Source: Pseudoscardovia radai (GTDB lineage Bacteria > Actinomycetota > Actinomycetes > Actinomycetales > Bifidobacteriaceae). From it: DNA of 63,546 nucleotides. Shown piece after piece: positions 33,674-43,069 of this stretch. The notes beneath the pieces were generated by a model that was not told the origin of the DNA, searched no databases, and saw only the letters and a program-made list of their open reading frames with translations. The stretch spans positions 150 through 63,695 of the forward strand of contig NZ_MWWR01000013.1 of the NCBI RefSeq assembly GCF_002259605.1. The letters run 5' to 3'. How positions within the stretch are numbered: position 1 is the stretch's first letter; every line of letters starts with the position of its first letter. The position numbers and the translations under genes are program-made.

Positions 33674-34010
33674 CCGACCCCCTTTACGTCAGTCTAGATG
33701 CCTTAAGGCACAGTTGTTTGCTAAATCATCATTCAGTAGGTTACCACCTAAAATAGGTTGTCGGCTTTCGCTTTTACCATGAGAACAAAATTCTTCCCCT
33801 CGGATGCGTCACAGATGCGCCACGGATGCGCCACGGATGCGTCGGACACGCGATTCGGATGCGAGTCCGATGGCCCGACGCGCCCGGCATGCCCGTGGGC
33901 ACCCCGGCGGGCGCCCGGGACCTTACGGAAGCCCCGCATGCCGCAGGCCCCATCGTGACCCATCGTGATGTATCCGCCAGCCGGGCAGAAGCCGATCCAA
34001 GGAGACTCAC
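33674..34010. other. Divergent promoter region of DUF3073 and trpS
   Basis: No gene seen. An AT-rich part (33700-33790) contains two small dyads, TAGGT-TACC-ACCTA and CCTA-AAA-TAGG, possible regulator sites. It is followed by short tandem GGATGCGCCAC-type repeats (about 33799-33842). No T-box leader features (specifier loop, antiterminator) were recognised before trpS. Confidence 0.4.
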
Positions 34011-35102
34011 ATGGCCGAAGAACAGGCGGTAACCGCAGCAGGAAACGAAATCAGCGACACGTTCCTCGCCGAGAAGAAGCGCTCGGACGAGGTGCTCGGG
34101 AAACTGCACGCGAACCCGGGCGCCTACACGATGCTCACCGGCGACCGCCCGACCGGACGCCTCCACCTGGGCCACTACTTCGGCTCCATCAAGGAGCGCG
34201 TGGCCATGCAGAACCTCGGCGTGAACACGAATATCATCATCGCCGACTACCAGGTCATCACCGACCGCGACACCACCGAGCACATCGGCGACAACGTCAT
34301 GGGCCTCGTGATGGACTACCTCGCGGCGGGCATCGACCCGAACAAGACCATGATCTACACGCATTCCGCGGTGCCGGCCGAGAACCAGCTCATGCTGCCG
34401 TTCCTCTCGCTCGTCTCCGAGGCCGAGCTCGAGCGCAACCCCACGGTGAAAAGCGAGATGGAGGCCTCCGGCCATGCGCTGACCGGCCTGCTGCTCACCT
34501 ACCCCGTGCACCAAGCGTGCGACATCCTGTTCTGCAAGGCCAACGTGGTGCCGATCGGCAAGGACAACCTGCCGCATGTGCAGATCACGCGCACCATCGC
34601 GCGCCGTTTCAACAAGCGCTACGCCAAGAAACACCCCGTGTTCCCGGAGCCGGCGGCCATCCTCTCCGACGCGCCCGAGATTCCGGGCCTCGACGGACGC
34701 AAGATGAGCAAATCGTATGGCAACTCGATCATGCTCGGCGCCACCGCGGAGGAAACCGCGAAGCTCATCAAGAAGAGCCCGACGGATTCCGAGCGCCGCA
34801 TCACCTTCGACCCGGTGAACCGCCCGCAGGTCTCCGCGCTGCTCACCACCGCCGGCCTGTGCACCGGCCGCAAGCCCGAGGACATCGCCGAGGAAATCGG
34901 CGAGGCGGGCGCCGGCGCGCTCAAGCAGTACGTGACGAAGGTGGTCAACGATTTCCTCGCCCCGCACCGCGAGCGCCGCGCGCAGCTCGAGAAGGACCCC
35001 GACTACGTGCGCGACGTGCTGCACGACGGCAACAAGCGCGCCAACGAAATCGCGAACCAGACGCTGGACGAGGTGCGCGAGGCCATGGGCATGAAGTACT
35101 GA
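34011..35102 (+). CDS. trpS: Tryptophanyl-tRNA synthetase
   Basis: 363 residues, class I synthetase charging tRNA-Trp. The HIGH-type motif reads HLGH in GRLHLGHYFGS (about 44-54), and the KMSKS loop is intact in GRKMSKSYGN (about 225-234). The protein starts with a short acidic extension. The start at 34011 has AAGGAGAC 7 bases upstream. It is read divergently from DUF3073 and converges on the sterol-carrier gene. Length and motifs are normal. Confidence 0.98.
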   Translation: MAEEQAVTAAGNEISDTFLAEKKRSDEVLGKLHANPGAYTMLTGDRPTGRLHLGHYFGSIKERVAMQNLGVNTNIIIADYQVITDRDTTEHIGDNVMGLVMDYLAAGIDPNKTMIYTHSAVPAENQLMLPFLSLVSEAELERNPTVKSEMEASGHALTGLLLTYPVHQACDILFCKANVVPIGKDNLPHVQITRTIARRFNKRYAKKHPVFPEPAAILSDAPEIPGLDGRKMSKSYGNSIMLGATAEETAKLIKKSPTDSERRITFDPVNRPQVSALLTTAGLCTGRKPEDIAEEIGEAGAGALKQYVTKVVNDFLAPHRERRAQLEKDPDYVRDVLHDGNKRANEIANQTLDEVREAMGMKY

Positions 35103-35150
35103 GCGCCCGGGCCCGCTTGATTCACGGGCCCGCTTGATCCACGGGCCCGT

Positions 35151-35585
35151 TCAATCCACGAGGGGAAGGAAGCGGCTCAGGTCGTCGCGTTCGCCGACGG
35201 CCGCTATATGCCCCGCCTCCTTCTCCTCCGCCCACGTCGTGATGCCGCAGACCATGCGCAGCCACACTGCGGGCTCCAGCTCGATCACATCGGGTGGCGT
35301 CAGGTTATGGGGATCCGACGCCGGCCCTTCGAGAACCTTCACCGCCGCATACGGCGCCACGCGCACCTCGACGCCCGGACCGGGCGCGATTTTCTCCAGC
35401 GCATACAGCGAATAGCGCACGGCCATCGCCATCGTGCGGCGCGGCAGACGGGGCGACACGCCCATCCGCGCCGACGCGGGCGCCTGCGCTCCCCCGCATT
35501 GCGCGAGCGCCTCGCGCGCCGCATCGTTCCATCGTGCCAGGCTTTCCTTGCCCTCGAGCACATCCCTGTCGTGAATCACTGCCAT
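35151..35585 (-). CDS. Sterol carrier family protein
   Basis: 144 residues. The sequence RRTMAMAVRYSLYALEKIAPGPGVEVRVAPYAAVKVLEGP, then the run from LTPPDVIEL to AVWLRMVCG, matches the bacterial sterol-carrier-like domain often found in actinobacteria as a free-standing protein. ATG 35585 is preceded by a modest GGCGG; longer upstream frames have no ribosome site. Cytoplasmic; ligand unknown. It faces trpS 3' end to 3' end and is divergent from glgP. Confidence 0.83.
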   Translation of the reverse strand: MAVIHDRDVLEGKESLARWNDAAREALAQCGGAQAPASARMGVSPRLPRRTMAMAVRYSLYALEKIAPGPGVEVRVAPYAAVKVLEGPASDPHNLTPPDVIELEPAVWLRMVCGITTWAEEKEAGHIAAVGERDDLSRFLPLVD

Positions 35586-35868
35586 ACCGCCGATTGTGCC
35601 ACGATGCCGCGGCGATGGGAGCGTTTTCGCCGCGTGCACAGGCCGGCGCAGCGGGAACGGAATCGAAACATCGTGTAAAAACATGACCAAAAACACGATG
35701 GGACCATAAAAAACGCCGCGAATGCGCCGATACCCCGCTTTTCTGAGTAGGGCTTGCATTACTATGGGAAAGCGTGCAATTTCAGTTATCGCTGAGGCGA
35801 GTCATGAGGCGCGCAAAATCCGGCGAATAACGTGCATGAAATTGAAATTACCAAGAAAGAGGGCCTGT

Positions 35869-38334
35869 ATGGCAGCATCTACTGCACCCCACAACCCCAT
35901 GTCCGCCGCGGACTTCGCCAACGAGATCCGCTACGAGCTCAAGTACACCCAGGGCGTGACCCCGAAGGAAGCTACCGTTGACGACGTGTATGTCGCTGCT
36001 GCGACCGCCGTCCGCAAGCATCTCGTGGATTCCTGGGAGACCACCAAGCAGGATATGGTCAACGGCAACACGAAGGCCGTCGGCTACCTCAGCGCCGAGT
36101 TCCTCATGGGCCGCCAGCTGCAGAACGCCCTGCTGAACTCCGGTCTGACCGAGCAGTTCGACGAGGCCGTCAAGGAGTTCGGCTTCGAGGCCAAGGACGT
36201 CATCGACGCCGAGTACGAGCCGGGCCTCGGCAACGGCGGCCTGGGCCGTCTCGCCGCCTGCTTCATCGATTCCCTCGCGTCCCTCGGCGTGCCGGCGTTC
36301 GGCTACGGCATCCAGTACCAGTACGGCATCTTCAAGCAGAAGTTCGATGAGAACGGCAAGCAGATCGAGACGCCGGACTACTGGCTGCTCAAGGAGAACC
36401 CGTGGGGCCACACCGACTACAACCGCCAGGTGCACGTGTCCTTCGGCGGCGAGGTCAAGGACGGCAAGTGGGCCCCGGCGTGGTCCGTGCGCGCCATCCC
36501 GGTCGACTACATGGTTCCGGGCTACGCCTCCGGCCGTGTGAACACGCTCCGTCTGTGGACGGCCAAGGCCGAGAACGAGCTCGACCTGCTCACCTTCAAC
36601 AAGTCCGAGTACACCGAGGCCGTGGCCGAGCAGATCAAGGCCGAGACCATCACCAAGATCCTGTACCCGGAGGATTCCACCAAGGTCGGCAAGCAGCTGC
36701 GCCTCGAGCAGCAGTACTTCTTCGTCGCCGCCTCCATCCAGGACGCCATCCGCACGTTCTACCCGGGCCAGGACAAGCCGGATCTCACCACCTTCCCGCA
36801 GAAGATCTGCTTCCAGCTCAACGACACCCACCCGGTGATCGGCATCGCCGAGCTCATGCGCGTGCTGCTCGACGACTACGGCTACGACTGGAACACCGCG
36901 TGGGACATCACCTCCCACACCTTCAACTACACCTGCCACACGCTGCTGCCGGAAGCCCTCGAGCAGTGGCCGGTCGAGCTCATCTCCGAGCTGCTGCCGC
37001 GCCATATGCAGATCATCGAGGAGATCGACCGCCACTTCGTGGAGGAGCTCAAGGGCCTGACCACGGACCAGGAGAAGATCGACCGCATGCGCATCATCTC
37101 CACCGATGACGAGCCGAAGGTGCGCATGGCTTACCTCGCCACCGCCGCCGGCCAGCACGTCAACGGCGTGGCCGAGCTGCACTCCGAGCTGCTCAAGGAC
37201 GTCACCCTCAAGGACTTCTCCGACCTGTACCCGCAGAAGTTCACGAACGTGACCAACGGCGTGACGCCGCGTCGCTTCGTCAAGATCGCCAACCCGCGCA
37301 TGTCCGACCTCATCACCGAGGGCCTCGGCACCGACGCGTGGATCTCCGACCTCGAGATGCTCAAGGGCCTCGTGCCGCTGGCCGACGACCCGGAGTTCGT
37401 GAAGAAGTTCGCCGAGGTCAAGAAGGCCAACAAGCGTGACTTCGCCGCGTTCGCCAAGCGCAAGTACGGCTTCGACGTGGATCCGAACACGATGTTCAAC
37501 TCCATGATCAAGCGTCTGCACGAGTACAAGCGCCAGGCCCTGAAGATCCTTTCCGTGATCTCCACCTACGCGAACATCAAGTCCGGCAAGATCAACCCCG
37601 ACGACCTCGTGCCGCGCACCGTGTTCTTCGGCGCCAAGGCCGCCCCGGGCTACTACCTGGCCAAGCAGACCATCCAGCTCATCAACAACGTCTCCCGCGT
37701 CGTCAACAACGACCCGGCCGTCAAGGGCAAGCTGGCCGTCTACTTCCCGTGGAACTACAACATCGAGCTCGCCGAGAACCTCATCCCGGCCACCGATCTC
37801 GATGAGCAGATTTCCCAGGCCGGCAAGGAAGCCTCCGGCACCGGCAACATGAAGTTCGCCCTCAACGGCGCCCTCACCGTCGGCACGCTCGACGGCGCGA
37901 ACGTCGAGATCCGCAACCTCGTGGGCGCGGAGAACTTCTTCCTCTTCGGCATGGATGTCAACGAGGTCACCGACCTGTACGCCAAGGGCTACGACACCAA
38001 GGGCCTGTCCCGCGGCTACTACGAGTCCGATCCGGACCTCAAGCAGGCGATCGACATGGTTGCCGACGGCACCTTCTCCAACGGCGACAAGGACACCTAC
38101 AAGGATCTGGTCAACGACTGGCTGACGAAGGATTACTTCATGACGCTGGCCGATTTCCGCTCCTACATGGATATCCAGTCCAAGATCGAGGAGACCTACC
38201 GCGACGAGCAGAAGTGGGCCCGCATGGCCGTGCTCAACGTGGCCAACTCCGGCTACTTCAGCTCCGACCGCTCCATCAAGGACTACCTCGACCGCGTGTG
38301 GATGACCGGCGCCATGCCGGCCCACGAGGCGTAA
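35869..38334 (+). CDS. glgP: Glycogen/maltodextrin phosphorylase
   Basis: 821 residues, full length for the GT35 family. It releases glucose-1-phosphate from alpha-1,4-glucans using phosphate and pyridoxal phosphate, feeding the bifid shunt. The PLP lysine lies in EASGTGNMKFALNG; other blocks are EPGLGNGGLGRLAACF, YGIQYQYGIFKQ and TNGVTPRRF. ATG 35869 is preceded by AGAGGG; an upstream in-frame extension exists but has no ribosome site. Codon use is strongly biased (GGC, CTC, AAG), suggesting high expression. A clear terminator follows. Confidence 0.98.
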   Translation: MAASTAPHNPMSAADFANEIRYELKYTQGVTPKEATVDDVYVAAATAVRKHLVDSWETTKQDMVNGNTKAVGYLSAEFLMGRQLQNALLNSGLTEQFDEAVKEFGFEAKDVIDAEYEPGLGNGGLGRLAACFIDSLASLGVPAFGYGIQYQYGIFKQKFDENGKQIETPDYWLLKENPWGHTDYNRQVHVSFGGEVKDGKWAPAWSVRAIPVDYMVPGYASGRVNTLRLWTAKAENELDLLTFNKSEYTEAVAEQIKAETITKILYPEDSTKVGKQLRLEQQYFFVAASIQDAIRTFYPGQDKPDLTTFPQKICFQLNDTHPVIGIAELMRVLLDDYGYDWNTAWDITSHTFNYTCHTLLPEALEQWPVELISELLPRHMQIIEEIDRHFVEELKGLTTDQEKIDRMRIISTDDEPKVRMAYLATAAGQHVNGVAELHSELLKDVTLKDFSDLYPQKFTNVTNGVTPRRFVKIANPRMSDLITEGLGTDAWISDLEMLKGLVPLADDPEFVKKFAEVKKANKRDFAAFAKRKYGFDVDPNTMFNSMIKRLHEYKRQALKILSVISTYANIKSGKINPDDLVPRTVFFGAKAAPGYYLAKQTIQLINNVSRVVNNDPAVKGKLAVYFPWNYNIELAENLIPATDLDEQISQAGKEASGTGNMKFALNGALTVGTLDGANVEIRNLVGAENFFLFGMDVNEVTDLYAKGYDTKGLSRGYYESDPDLKQAIDMVADGTFSNGDKDTYKDLVNDWLTKDYFMTLADFRSYMDIQSKIEETYRDEQKWARMAVLNVANSGYFSSDRSIKDYLDRVWMTGAMPAHEA

Positions 38335-38404
38335 GAGGCGTTTCGGCGCGTGTTCGGCGCGGGCGCGTGAGCGCCTGACCGCGCGCGTCTTCCTTTGAGC
38401 GCCA

Positions 38405-38436
38405 GGCGTCCCTCCGCAAGGAGGGACGCCTTTTGT
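38405..38436 (+). terminator. Intrinsic terminator of glgP
   Basis: GGCGTCCCTCC pairs with GGAGGGACGCC around GCAA and is followed by TTTTGTT. It lies about 70 bp past the glgP stop. Confidence 0.93.
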
Positions 38437-38472
38437 TATGCCTGCGCATGGCGTCCGCGTTGTCCAGAGTTA

Positions 38473-38525
38473 TAGGACACATCGTGTGTCTGGTCCTGTC
38501 CGGGACCGTCTGTTGTTTCCGGGCG
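38473..38525. repeat. 53-bp direct repeat, left copy
   Basis: It begins AGGACACATCGTGTGTCTGG, continues through CCTGTCCGGGACCGTC and ends in TGTTTCCGGGC. It matches 38788-38840 with about eight differences, bracketing the type-C array. No coding content. Confidence 0.75.
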
Positions 38526-38529
38526 TGGC

Positions 38530-38775
38530 GGCACCCGCTTTAGACGATTTGGGGTCGGTTTTGCCTTGGCTGGGCGTCTGAATGGGCTTAGGCGGGTGCG
38601 ACGGCACCCGCTTTACGGGATTTCGGCTGGATTCTCGGCGGTTTCCCCGCCGAGATGGCGTTGGGCGGGTGCGACGACACCCACTTTACGGGATTTTGGC
38701 CGGATTCTCGGCGGTTTTCCCGCCGAGATGGGCTTAGGCGGGTGCGACGGCACCCACTTTAGGCAATTTCGGGTT
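38530..38775. repeat. Type-C hairpin repeat array, 73-bp period
   Basis: GGCACCCGCTTTA-type heads start at 38530, 38603, 38676 and 38749, exactly 73 bp apart. Each head with the end of the preceding tail forms GCGGGTGC-GAC-GGCACCCGC. Inside each full unit is a second stem, CTCGGCGG-TTTTCC-CCGCCGAG. The heads are unrelated in sequence to types A and B, but the period is the same. It is adjacent to the DnaA-box cluster. Confidence 0.85.
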
Positions 38776-38787
38776 GTTGGGGGTTGC

Positions 38788-38840
38788 AGGACAAATCGTG
38801 TGTCTGATCCTGTTTGGGACCGTCTCCTGTTTCCAGGCGC
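38788..38840. repeat. 53-bp direct repeat, right copy
   Basis: AGGACAAATCGTGTGTCTGA followed by TCCTGTTTGGGACCGTC; pairs with 38473-38525, offset 315 bp. Its end is 35 bp from the first perfect DnaA box. Confidence 0.75.
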
Positions 38841-38874
38841 GCCCCTGGCCTTGCGCGAGCGCGTCCGAACGGAG

Positions 38875-39228
38875 TTATCCACAATCGTCGTGTCGCTTCT
38901 CTGTTCGCGAACGTTCATTTAACGCACATTATCCACTTTTCCACACTGTTATCCACCATGGTTCACAACTTACACTTGTGTGTTTTGATAACTATCCCCA
39001 GCTTCCCACCATCAAAGTGAACAATAGTGGACAAACCTGTGGATAAACCCCGTGAGCCCAACGTTTGCAACGGCTCGGACTGTGGACGAATCGTGTATCG
39101 AAAATATCGAACACCCCGCGAACCGCACGTCGCCGCGGATAACACGGAATCGCACGCACCGAACGCGCGGAAAAACTATCCACACTATCCACCGACTTAT
39201 CCACACCTTTGTGCACCCCTTGTCCACA
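38875..39228. other. DnaA-box cluster, candidate replication origin or DnaA-titration site
   Basis: Three perfect TTATCCACA boxes: 38875-38883 (+), 39038-39046 (-) and 39197-39205 (+). Near matches: 38929 TTATCCACT, 38937 TTTTCCACA, 38949 TTATCCACC, 38992 CTATCCCCA, 39026 (-) TTGTCCACT, 39081 (-) TCGTCCACA, 39176 CTATCCACA, 39185 CTATCCACC and 39220 TTGTCCACA. The 354 bp are much AT-richer than the surroundings, especially 38905-39030. No dnaA or dnaN is in the window. The neighbouring genes (glgP, and the membrane protein at 39592) both point inward. The conserved division cluster nearby is origin-proximal in mycobacteria, supporting an oriC reading. The stretch 39229-39591 shows no gene. 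Confidence 0.8.
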
Positions 39229-39591
39229 CGCACCCGCGGTGTCCCCACCAGGCGTCCACGGCGTGCATGCGCGCAATCGTAAACCTCCGAGCGCTGCACA
39301 CCCCTCGGTCATCTCATCGCAACCGCCCGGAAACCGCCTGTTTTCAAGGCTTTCCGGCACTCCGTCACCCGGTCGGCTGACCAAGCACAACGCAGGGCGC
39401 GTCGCCGCGCCGGCAATCCGACGACAGCCGGCCTCGCTCCGCGCACATCGTCGGAACAACAACGCACAAACGCACATGTGCACTCACACGAGGCACACAT
39501 GAGACGCACGAGGGGAAAAACCGGAAACAATAAGAGGAGGGAAGGAACGGGAATGGGGAACGGAGAGAGGAGACGCGCCCACCCCGCCCCG

Positions 39592-41529
39592 TCACGCCTC
39601 CGCGACGGCATCGCGCAACATGCCGCGGGAGCCGAGCATCTGCGCAACAAAGGCCATCGCACACATCGCACACATCGCGAACAGCGCCACGTTCCCCAGA
39701 GAGTAAAAATTCACAATGCCCTGCACGAACGGATGCGTGATGTACTGGGAGAACCACGCCACGGAGAAGCTGTACGCCGCGGCGATCCCGACCATACCGA
39801 GCATCACCACCCAGGCGAGCACCGCCATGCCAGGAATATGCCGCCTCCTGGCGCACCGCACAATCATGGCGACCAGCCCCAGCAGCGCCACCGCCGCCAC
39901 CAGAATCATCAGCGCGAGATTCACCGCGCGGTAGACGGTGAAAATCGCGGTCGCAATCGAATTCATCCGAATCCTGTGCTCGGTCATTGCGGACGTGTCC
40001 TTGGTGCCATCCACATACGGCAGCAGCGTCATCACGGCGGCGGCATTCGCCACCTTCAGCTGGCCGGGATCGGTGTTGTCAGCCATCGACGCCTGTGCGC
40101 CCGGCGCGTAGTCGCGCAGCCGGATATTGCCGAAGCAGGTGGCCCGGAATATCTCGAGGAAATCCGCATCGAGCTCACTGGGGTATAAGCCGCCCACGCC
40201 GTCGGTGATCATGATGCGGTCGGTTTTCTTCAGCGTGCCGTTGGCGAATGCCGCGTCCAGCTCGGCGTTGACGTCATGGAACAGCGCCTCGGACTGCGCC
40301 TCCGACTCCCACGTGCCGCTGGCGATCATGGCCCATTTGATGCTCCATGCCAGAAGGTCGCCGTGCACGGACGTCCCGTCCGGATCCGCAGACGGCTCCT
40401 CCCACGGCGAGTGCAGCAGATCGTTGCACAGCTCCGGATACTTGCGCAGCGTGGGGGAAGCGTCGATCGCCTGGTGAATGGCATCGTTGGGGGCCCAGAT
40501 CTCGTCCGTCCGCCACGGCGAATCGATGACGTACAGGCGGTTGAGGAATCCGCCGGCCTCGCCCGCGGTGCGAGTGTTAATCTGCGCCACGCCGAAGAAG
40601 CGCTTGTTGACGGCCTTGTATGCGGCGGTTGCGGCGACGAGCGTGGCGAAGGGGATGCAGACCGCGAGAAGCGCGGCGACGAGCCGGGTGACGGCCACGG
40701 CGGTGCCGCGGTTCCCGGCATTTTCCGCATTCCCCACGACCTTGCGGCGCCGGAAGTTGCGGATGGCGAAAATCACGGCCAGAACCGCGGCGACGGCCAG
40801 CGAATAGGTGATCCAGCTTCCGTTGTCGGCGATGTAATACGTGAAAGACAGCGCGAGCCCCAGCAGCACGGATACGACGATGACGGTGGCGTTCCGCGCG
40901 GTGTTGCCGAAGATCATGGCGAGCAGCATGATGGCAAGCGAGAAAACGAGGGCATACGACGGCGCCAGGATGGCATTGCGGTAGATTCTCGTGCCGCACC
41001 ACGATTCGAAAGCCGACGGGCAGAACAGCACGTAGACATAGACGAATCCGGCGACCCATGCATTGCCGTTCGTCAGCAGCCAGGCCGCGCCATATGCCGC
41101 GAGCGCCGCCGCCACCCACAGCAGCGAGATCCCTACGGCGAGGTTGATGTGGAGCTCGTGGCATAGGTCGATGAACCACGGGAAAGACATCGCCTTCGAC
41201 AGCGAATAGACGTCGGGCGTCGTGTAATGCGACGGCAGGGAGTAGTTCATGAGCAGCGCGTCGTCATAAAACTGGTTCGCGATGAACCACAGCCCCATGG
41301 CGTTGCCGAAGATGACGCGGACGATTCCCATCACGATGATGACATACGTCGCCGGGGCGCGCAGCACGCGCAGATACCACGGGGTCACGGAGGATGAAGG
41401 GGATGGGGAGGCGGAGGCGGAGGCAGCGGAGGCCGGAGCCGCGGAATCGGGGCGGGCCGGCGCGGCATGACGCGCGCCGTGACGCGCCCTCCCGCTATAC
41501 GTTTCCGATTCTCGTCGCCATGAAGCCAT
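39592..41529 (-). CDS. Polytopic membrane protein of unknown function
   Basis: 645 residues. The N terminus (1-50) is Ala/Ser/Pro-rich and cytoplasmic. About eleven to twelve membrane segments follow, including ATYVIIVMGIVRVIFGNAMG (about 58-77), AVGISLLWVAAALAAYGAAWLL, YALVFSLAIMLLAMIFG, NLALMILVAAVALLGLVAMI and a final span near 610. A soluble loop of about 190 residues (about 310-500) has WRTDEIWAPNDAIHQAID and ITDGVGGLYPSELDADFLEIF. The layout, with a large extracytoplasmic loop, recalls polytopic glycosyltransferases, but I see no diagnostic motif. ATG 41529 is preceded by a weak GGGAAG. Confidence 0.8.
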   Translation of the reverse strand: MASWRRESETYSGRARHGARHAAPARPDSAAPASAASASASPSPSSSVTPWYLRVLRAPATYVIIVMGIVRVIFGNAMGLWFIANQFYDDALLMNYSLPSHYTTPDVYSLSKAMSFPWFIDLCHELHINLAVGISLLWVAAALAAYGAAWLLTNGNAWVAGFVYVYVLFCPSAFESWCGTRIYRNAILAPSYALVFSLAIMLLAMIFGNTARNATVIVVSVLLGLALSFTYYIADNGSWITYSLAVAAVLAVIFAIRNFRRRKVVGNAENAGNRGTAVAVTRLVAALLAVCIPFATLVAATAAYKAVNKRFFGVAQINTRTAGEAGGFLNRLYVIDSPWRTDEIWAPNDAIHQAIDASPTLRKYPELCNDLLHSPWEEPSADPDGTSVHGDLLAWSIKWAMIASGTWESEAQSEALFHDVNAELDAAFANGTLKKTDRIMITDGVGGLYPSELDADFLEIFRATCFGNIRLRDYAPGAQASMADNTDPGQLKVANAAAVMTLLPYVDGTKDTSAMTEHRIRMNSIATAIFTVYRAVNLALMILVAAVALLGLVAMIVRCARRRHIPGMAVLAWVVMLGMVGIAAAYSFSVAWFSQYITHPFVQGIVNFYSLGNVALFAMCAMCAMAFVAQMLGSRGMLRDAVAEA

Positions 41530-41677
41530 CGTCTTCCCGATCTCTTAATGCTTCCCGCGGCCTCCCGAGCCCCCGAAAAGCCGGGGACGATGCCGCACAT
41601 CATGCCGTGGTCAGTCTAACGGAGGGAGGGGAGATGGGCTAGCCCGCGTCATCGCCCCGACGCCCGCACCATCGTTT

Positions 41678-42457
41678 TTACAGCATCGCGAGGAAGGAGG
41701 AATACGCGCTCGTATGCATGCATACCAGCACCACGGCCGCCAGCACCGCCAGCACCACAACCGCCGACATGATGGTGCGCTGCAGGAAGTTCATCGCACG
41801 GCGCATGGCCGGCGTGCCGACCATCAGCGCGGTCATGCCGGAGCCACTGACAAGGCCGCCCACATGCGCCTGCCATGCCACGTTCGGCACGAAGAACGGA
41901 AGCGCCAGGTTCAGAAGCACGATTGCAATCATCGGACGCATATCCACCTTCGCGCGGCTGAACACCACAAGCAGCGCTCCGAACAGGCCGAAGATGGCGC
42001 CGGACGCGCCGTACGACGGGGTAATCCAGGCGGACGGGTCGTCGATGGCGCGTGCGTAGAGCATGTCGCCGGCGCCGCCGCCGATGCCGCCGATCAGATA
42101 CAGCGCGAGGAACTGCCAGTGCCCGAGCATGCGCTCAAGCGGCTGCGCCACATACCACAGGGAGATCATATTGCACAGGATGTGCCAGATATCGAGGCCG
42201 GGCGCGTGCATGAACATCGACGTGAGGAACATCCACGGCTTCGATGCCACGAGGGCGGGCACGAACGACGCGTCGTACACCATCGAGAAAAACGCGAGGT
42301 GCTGTGAGTTGGCGTAATAGACGATTTCCTCGACGATCCACACGACCACGCAGATTGCGATGATCGCCTTCGTCACGACGGGGCCGCCGTGCTTCCATTC
42401 GTAGCGCAGACGGCGCATGGATCGCGACGGCGAGAAGTTTCGGATTCCTGAGCTCAT
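41678..42457 (-). CDS. Rhomboid family intramembrane serine protease
   Basis: 259 residues with six or so membrane segments. The catalytic pair is visible: Ser152 in SYGASGAIFGLFG and His197 in WQAHVGGLVSG. An N-terminal basic cytoplasmic stretch (1-28) is followed by the first span at 29-48, and HILCNMISLWYV (about 92-103) matches the rhomboid HxxxNM element. It cleaves membrane proteins within or near the bilayer; targets are unknown. No good ribosome site precedes ATG 42457, so the start could differ. It is divergent from the small protein at 42646. Confidence 0.94.
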   Translation of the reverse strand: MSSGIRNFSPSRSMRRLRYEWKHGGPVVTKAIIAICVVVWIVEEIVYYANSQHLAFFSMVYDASFVPALVASKPWMFLTSMFMHAPGLDIWHILCNMISLWYVAQPLERMLGHWQFLALYLIGGIGGGAGDMLYARAIDDPSAWITPSYGASGAIFGLFGALLVVFSRAKVDMRPMIAIVLLNLALPFFVPNVAWQAHVGGLVSGSGMTALMVGTPAMRRAMNFLQRTIMSAVVVLAVLAAVVLVCMHTSAYSSFLAML

Positions 42458-42645
42458 GAGTCAACTGTATCCGCCTGCCCCGCCAGGCAGCGTGACACGC
42501 CGACCGACGACGCGCCTCAAGACACGCGACACGCCTCAATTTTCAGGAGTTTTGCGCTCTTTCCCCAAAGTGCACAATCGACGGAATAGAATGGGGAGAA
42601 ACGGCTTGAAAGAGCAAGCCTGCGCTTTCGTGAAAGGAGCCTTCA

Positions 42646-42867
42646 ATGGAGAACAAGTCTGGAAACGGCTGGAGGTTTTTCGCCATCCTCTTCGGAGCTT
42701 TGCTCGCGGGTGCGATCGGGTTCTACGTCTACAAGCAGAGGAATCCCGAGTACGATCCGTGGGAGGAGCCGTGGGAGAACAGCTCGTCGCCGGTCGATCT
42801 CGGTCTTGATGATGACGATGACGACGACACCCCGGCGGTCGAGACCGCCGAAGGCGAAGCCGCCTGA
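42646..42867 (+). CDS. Small single-span membrane protein with acidic tail
   Basis: 73 residues: basic N terminus, one membrane segment (about 10-28, FFAILFGALLAGAIGFYVY), then an acidic tail with DPWEEPWENSSSP and seven consecutive Asp. GAAAGGAG lies 8 bases before ATG 42646. The Asp run is GAT/GAC with no sign of frame damage. I know no function; size and location next to division genes suggest an accessory membrane protein. The composition is coding-like and the ribosome site is strong, so I take it as a true gene. Confidence 0.82.
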   Translation: MENKSGNGWRFFAILFGALLAGAIGFYVYKQRNPEYDPWEEPWENSSSPVDLGLDDDDDDDTPAVETAEGEAA

Positions 42868-42997
42868 GTCGCGAATTCACTGACTTCCGTGCCGCGGCCA
42901 AGCCCCGCCATTCGGCGTTGCAGCCGGTAGCGTCGCCATTGGTTCTGCGGCACCACGATTTTCCGTACGATAATCATCCGTACGAAAACGTACAAGA

Positions 42998-43040
42998 CTC
43001 TGTGGGGCGCATGACATCCGTCATGCGCCCCACAGTCATA
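42998..43040. terminator. Hairpin between convergent small gene and crgA
   Basis: TGTGGGGCGCATGAC and GTCATGCGCCCCACA form a perfect 15-bp stem around ATCC, 30 bp past the crgA stop and 130 bp past the small membrane protein gene. T runs on either side are short, so it is a probable bidirectional terminator. Confidence 0.7.
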
Positions 43041-43069
43041 CGCGCTCACGCGCATCAGAAATCAAGAGA

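Noticed and set aside
33674..34010. T-box leader for trpS
   Set aside because: No specifier loop, T-box sequence or antiterminator/terminator pair could be recognised.
33774..35024. 416-codon minus-strand frame opposite trpS
   Set aside because: Shadow; trpS carries intact HIGH-type and KMSKS motifs.
35848..38325. 825-codon open frame opposite glgP
   Set aside because: Shadow of the biased glgP codon pattern; no recognisable domain and no ribosome site.
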